Below, piece after piece: positions 61,296 through 64,000 of a stretch of 64,000 bases of DNA (position 1 is its first letter; every line of letters begins with the position of its first letter). The notes beneath the pieces are model-generated. The model was given only the letters and a program-made list of their open reading frames with translations, had not been told where the DNA came from and made no database searches. Origin of the DNA: Sutcliffiella horikoshii DSM 8719 (GTDB lineage Bacteria; Bacillota; Bacilli; Bacillales; Bacillaceae_I); the NCBI GenBank assembly GCA_001648575.1, contig LQXN01000065.1, forward strand, positions 248,001 through 312,000, given 5' to 3'. The position numbers and the translations under genes are program-made.

Positions 61296-63182
61296 ATGAA
61301 GGTTTTAGATGTATCATCTCTCCATGCAGGAATAAGAGGGATGACCCAGCAGCTGTCACAATTAGAGGAAAAATTAAATAGCGTGGAAAACAGCATTAAA
61401 TCTTTTGTTGCATCTAAAGATTCCTTTCGCGGTAAGGGTGCCAACGCAATTAGACGATTTTATGAATATTCCCATCTTCCATTCTTGCAGTTCTTCCAAA
61501 CATTCCTCGCAAACTTTCAAACAAAGCTTCAGCAACTACGATCGGAATTGGACGGGCTAGAAGGAACATCTCACGGCTATCTCGATGAATCATTCCTGAA
61601 GAGTGAACTGGAGGACGGATTAAATCAAATCAAGCGTGTGGTGTCCGAGCTAACAGGTGAAACAAACTCCCAGCTAAGTCTCATCGGTGACATCATTTAC
61701 CTTCCGAGGTTAAAGGACCACCAGTTCCATGACGGCGTCCACCAAGCCAAACAATCAGCAAGACAAACGTTGGATAAGCTGCACCAATTCGACTATCAAC
61801 AAACACAGTCATTCACTGCTTTGGTAGAGGATTTAACGCTAATCAAAAGTTACATAGAAGAAATGAACCAGCAGTTTGAATCTGGTAAGATAAATGTGAA
61901 GAACTTCTCGCCGATAATGCTTCAGGATTTGAAGCCATACGGGAAGTTGCAGACGCGGCTTTATAACCAGACCGTTATGCAGCGGTGGAATAGTGAGCAC
62001 TATCCTGAGCTTGGGGTGTTTTATTCGGTAGGGCATCCTGTAGCGTTTGATCAGTGGGTGAATCCTAGTTGTGCGAGGCCGGAGCCAAAAGGTGCTGTGG
62101 AAGCTGGCATAGACTTTACAAAAGGCCTTATCACAGGAATATTTACTGTGGGTAAAGAAACAGTTGATTTCATCGGTAGAGTTTTCACCGAACCAGATGA
62201 AGTCATTATTGAGACAGTAGATTTCGTGGCTGCGGTTGTGGACGATCCTGGAATACTCCTGGAAATTGGCCAATCTTTAATAGATTCATACAATGATCAA
62301 GTTGTTTATGGAACTGCGGAGACTCGTGGAGAATGGTTTGGCTATGCTCTTGCAACCGTAGCTGGAGGGAAAGGGATTACCGCCATCCCAAAGTTATCGA
62401 AAGTTGGAAAACTAGGGAAACTGGGAGGTAGCCCCGGAAGGCAAATGCAGCATAAAGTGCAACTGATGATAGAGAGTCAGAAAGCCAAACTTAAAGACTT
62501 CTCTAATTCAGTAAAGGGCACCATTAAGACACAACAAGTAGCAATCAAAGGCACTGCTACAGCCCTTACAACTACAGGGGTCAATAAAGTGCGTGAACTC
62601 ATGAAGGATTTCCTTCCTACTAACAATCAATCGCAAGTAACATTTGCAGGGGTGCCTTATAATACAATTGATAGTGCAAATATTAATAAAAAACTTGATG
62701 ATAATAAAAAGGATATTATTGATAGGATTGAGGTTGAGGCGGGTAAGGGTACGGTAAAAATTGATTTCAATTTATCTAAAGAATATATTAGAGATGTTGA
62801 GTCAAAAACTGGCTTAAAACTTCATAAATATCAAATAGAAAAATTAAAGGATACTTTAAGGGAAAATAAATATGAAAAAATGACACCATTAGAAACTTTA
62901 AAACACAGAAATAAGTTCAATAGTGTGAAAAATAAATTGATTAAAGAGTGGGAAGAAAACACGGGACAAACTTGGCCTAGATATACTGATGAAATATATG
63001 ATAAAAATGGTAGATTAGCAAGGGATATAGGTCAACCATATGATGCTCATCATATTATAGAAAATAATTTTAACGGTCCTCATGAGTGGTGGAATATACA
63101 CCCTGCAAAATTTCCTGATGAACACCAGGCAGGGATTCATGGTAAAGGATCGCCATCAAATAAGTTATTTCCAAGGAGGTAG
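61296..63182 (+). CDS. LXG-domain polymorphic toxin with HNH-like tip
   Basis: 628 residues from ATG 61296 (GAGAGGAGGGGA upstream). Residues 1-200 form the helical LXG domain (MKVLDVSSLHAG start, FRGKGANAIRRFYEYSH), the secretion and delivery part used by type VII (Esx/YukE) systems. A middle glycine-rich pre-toxin region (about 270-380) follows. The last 60 residues carry an HNH/SHH-type nuclease motif: AHHIIENNFNGPHEWWN (His585, His586, Glu589, His596), IHPAKFPDEHQAGIHG (His602, His610, His615). The final third is clearly more AT-rich than the start, as expected for a swapped toxin tip. Immunity gene starts six bases downstream. Type VII machinery genes are not in the window. Confidence 0.88.
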   Translation: MKVLDVSSLHAGIRGMTQQLSQLEEKLNSVENSIKSFVASKDSFRGKGANAIRRFYEYSHLPFLQFFQTFLANFQTKLQQLRSELDGLEGTSHGYLDESFLKSELEDGLNQIKRVVSELTGETNSQLSLIGDIIYLPRLKDHQFHDGVHQAKQSARQTLDKLHQFDYQQTQSFTALVEDLTLIKSYIEEMNQQFESGKINVKNFSPIMLQDLKPYGKLQTRLYNQTVMQRWNSEHYPELGVFYSVGHPVAFDQWVNPSCARPEPKGAVEAGIDFTKGLITGIFTVGKETVDFIGRVFTEPDEVIIETVDFVAAVVDDPGILLEIGQSLIDSYNDQVVYGTAETRGEWFGYALATVAGGKGITAIPKLSKVGKLGKLGGSPGRQMQHKVQLMIESQKAKLKDFSNSVKGTIKTQQVAIKGTATALTTTGVNKVRELMKDFLPTNNQSQVTFAGVPYNTIDSANINKKLDDNKKDIIDRIEVEAGKGTVKIDFNLSKEYIRDVESKTGLKLHKYQIEKLKDTLRENKYEKMTPLETLKHRNKFNSVKNKLIKEWEENTGQTWPRYTDEIYDKNGRLARDIGQPYDAHHIIENNFNGPHEWWNIHPAKFPDEHQAGIHGKGSPSNKLFPRR

Positions 63183-63187
63183 TTTTA

Positions 63188-63625
63188 ATGGCTACATTTG
63201 GTTTTGTGAAAAATGGTAAGCATAAATTTATTAGACTACAAGAAAACGAACTGTTGGATGCGGAAGAAAGACTTGGATTTGAGTTACCTAATGAACTTAG
63301 ATGCTTTTACTTAGAAGTTGGATATGGCTTTATAAAAGGAAGCAATAATAACTCAATTAATAGATTTATGGATCCAGATACTATAGCTGATATTACTTTG
63401 AAAGAAGGTATTTACGAGTTTGATCCAGATCTAGAAGGAATATATGAGGAGGAGGATAAATTAGTGTTTTTTGAAGTGAACGAGGGTGTATTTTTAACGC
63501 TTGATTTAAATGATCCAAAACAAACTCCTGTATATTTTTTTGAAACCCAAATTGCTGGTTCATTGGAAGAATTTATTAGAAAGGTTGATGAGGATGCAGA
63601 GTACTTTATAGATATGTCTGAATAA
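63188..63625 (+). CDS. SMI1/KNR4-family immunity protein
   Basis: 145 residues from ATG 63188, AAGGAGG overlapping the toxin stop. Core features of the SMI1/KNR4 superfamily: LQENELLDAEERLGFELP (entry helix), LRCFYLEVGYGFI, and SLEEFIRKVDEDAEYF at the end. Such proteins protect against linked nuclease toxins. Translationally coupled to the toxin gene and similarly AT-rich. Confidence 0.85.
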   Translation: MATFGFVKNGKHKFIRLQENELLDAEERLGFELPNELRCFYLEVGYGFIKGSNNNSINRFMDPDTIADITLKEGIYEFDPDLEGIYEEEDKLVFFEVNEGVFLTLDLNDPKQTPVYFFETQIAGSLEEFIRKVDEDAEYFIDMSE

Positions 63626-63640
63626 TACTTCAGGTTCCTC

Positions 63641-63740
63641 GGCTTTTTTTGGATGGTCACTCCTGCTAACTTCGCTTTTTTCATGACCTCGTCCACTTCA
63701 TCTATAGATTTTGTATTGTAAGCTAGGATGGTTGTTCCAC
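63641..63740 (-). pseudogene. Duplicated fragment of the VOC-family gene
   Basis: Plus-strand sequence GCTTTTTTCATGAC(C/T)TCGTCCACTTCATCTAT and its surroundings match 60651-60748 at roughly 85% over about 100 bases, in the same (minus) orientation. It encodes only SIDEVDEVMKKAKLAGVTIQ and is not functional. It marks a duplication event that flanked the toxin-immunity module. Confidence 0.8.
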
Positions 63741-63772
63741 AGAAAAACCTCTTCGGGTTCTAGGAGGTTGCT

Positions 63773-63865
63773 GCTCATTCACATGAGATAAAAATAGCTG
63801 ATTCTTTAGAAGCGTTTTTGAAGAAAGTAATGGAAGAACACAGATATTATATTGATAAGGAGTAA
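63773..63865 (+). pseudogene. C-terminal fragment of a second SMI1/KNR4 immunity gene
   Basis: 30 codons (AHSHEIKIADSLEAFLKKVM then EEHRYYIDKE) and a stop at 63863-63865. It parallels the end of the intact immunity protein (QIAGSLEEFIRKVDEDAEYF). No start or N-terminal part. A relic of an earlier toxin-immunity cassette. Confidence 0.65.
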
Positions 63866-63867
63866 AA

Positions 63868-64000
63868 ATGATACTGTATTTTCTAGAACCAGAAGTTTCG
63901 GGTGGCCATGGTGAACAAACAATATATAGAGCAAAAGAAAATGTAAAAAAAGATGGCATATCAGGTCAGGTTGAATTTTTGCATTATGAGTTTGAAGGCT
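63868..64000 (+). CDS. Start of a gene cut by the window edge
   Basis: 44 codons from ATG 63868, with AAGGAG five bases upstream. Begins MILYFLEPEVSGGHGEQTIY and continues KDGISGQVEFLHYEFEG. It runs off the end of the window. I do not recognise a named family. Position after immunity genes makes another immunity protein plausible. Confidence 0.5.
   Translation, partial: MILYFLEPEVSGGHGEQTIYRAKENVKKDGISGQVEFLHYEFEG

Noticed and set aside
1-64000. CRISPR arrays, tRNA or rRNA genes, intact transposase or integrase genes
   Set aside because: No regularly spaced repeats, tRNA-like cloverleaf sequences or recognisable recombinase motifs were found by reading; this cannot exclude degenerate ones.

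Overview
The window looks like chromosomal DNA from a low-GC Gram-positive bacterium of the Bacillaceae (Bacillus or a close relative). The evidence is strong AGGAGG-type ribosome binding sites with frequent TTG/GTG starts, CcpA-type cre boxes, Bacillus-type families (DUF3951, DUF2500, DUF3219/YkvR, YesL, YesM/YesN-like two-component pairs, an LXG toxin), lipoprotein binding proteins and an Lsa-like ABC-F protein. No rRNA, tRNA or CRISPR array was found.

Positions 1-6600 are a patchwork of small membrane proteins, two GNAT acetyltransferases, a luciferase-like flavin oxidoreductase, a DUF2500 protein, a ClbS/DfsB-like four-helix protein, and several gene scars (a decayed McrBC remnant, a frameshifted DUF3219 gene, GrpB-family fragments). 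Copies of a short hairpin repeat lie between genes.

Positions 6888-34321 form a dense defence island. In order it holds two Mrr-type nucleases in tandem; a NERD-HRDC protein whose second HRDC is frameshifted; a complete type I restriction-modification operon (hsdM-hsdS-prrC-hsdR, minus strand) with an embedded PrrC-type anticodon nuclease; a NERD-UvrD helicase; an uncharacterised three-gene operon made of a GHKL ATPase and two unknown proteins (the best candidate for an undescribed system); a McrBC-like pair (DUF3578-AAA+ GTPase plus DUF2357 nuclease) followed by a MazG-like pyrophosphohydrolase; and a membrane protein paired with a small PD-(D/E)xK protein. A remnant of the 3' end of guaA at about 20.5 kb suggests that part of the island arrived by integration at guaA.

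Positions 34350-37270 hold a YwqG-like DUF1963 gene, a tiny ORF with an ATA start, a 4-OT tautomerase, a YbfB/YjiJ-type MFS transporter and a truncated LysR regulator.

Positions 37327-58502 are carbohydrate-use loci. The first (37400-49369) has a cre site, a sugar-binding lipoprotein, two permeases, a GH66 dextranase-type lipoprotein, a YesM/YesN-like two-component pair, a second binding protein and two Gfo/Idh/MocA dehydrogenases, and so looks like import and use of dextran or isomalto-oligosaccharides. After GNAT, HIT and small membrane genes, the second (51533-58502) has LacI-type operators and a cre site, a binding protein, two permeases (one frameshifted), a LacI regulator, a YesL protein, a GH1 beta-glucosidase and an SDR dehydrogenase. 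Neither locus encodes a transport ATPase, so a shared MsmX-type ATPase elsewhere is likely.

Positions 58592-64000 hold an Lsa-like ABC-F gene preceded by a leader ORF and hairpins (likely antibiotic-responsive attenuation), a VOC-family protein, and an LXG polymorphic toxin with an HNH-like tip, its SMI1/KNR4 immunity gene, fragments of a second immunity gene and of the VOC gene, and the start of another gene cut by the window edge.
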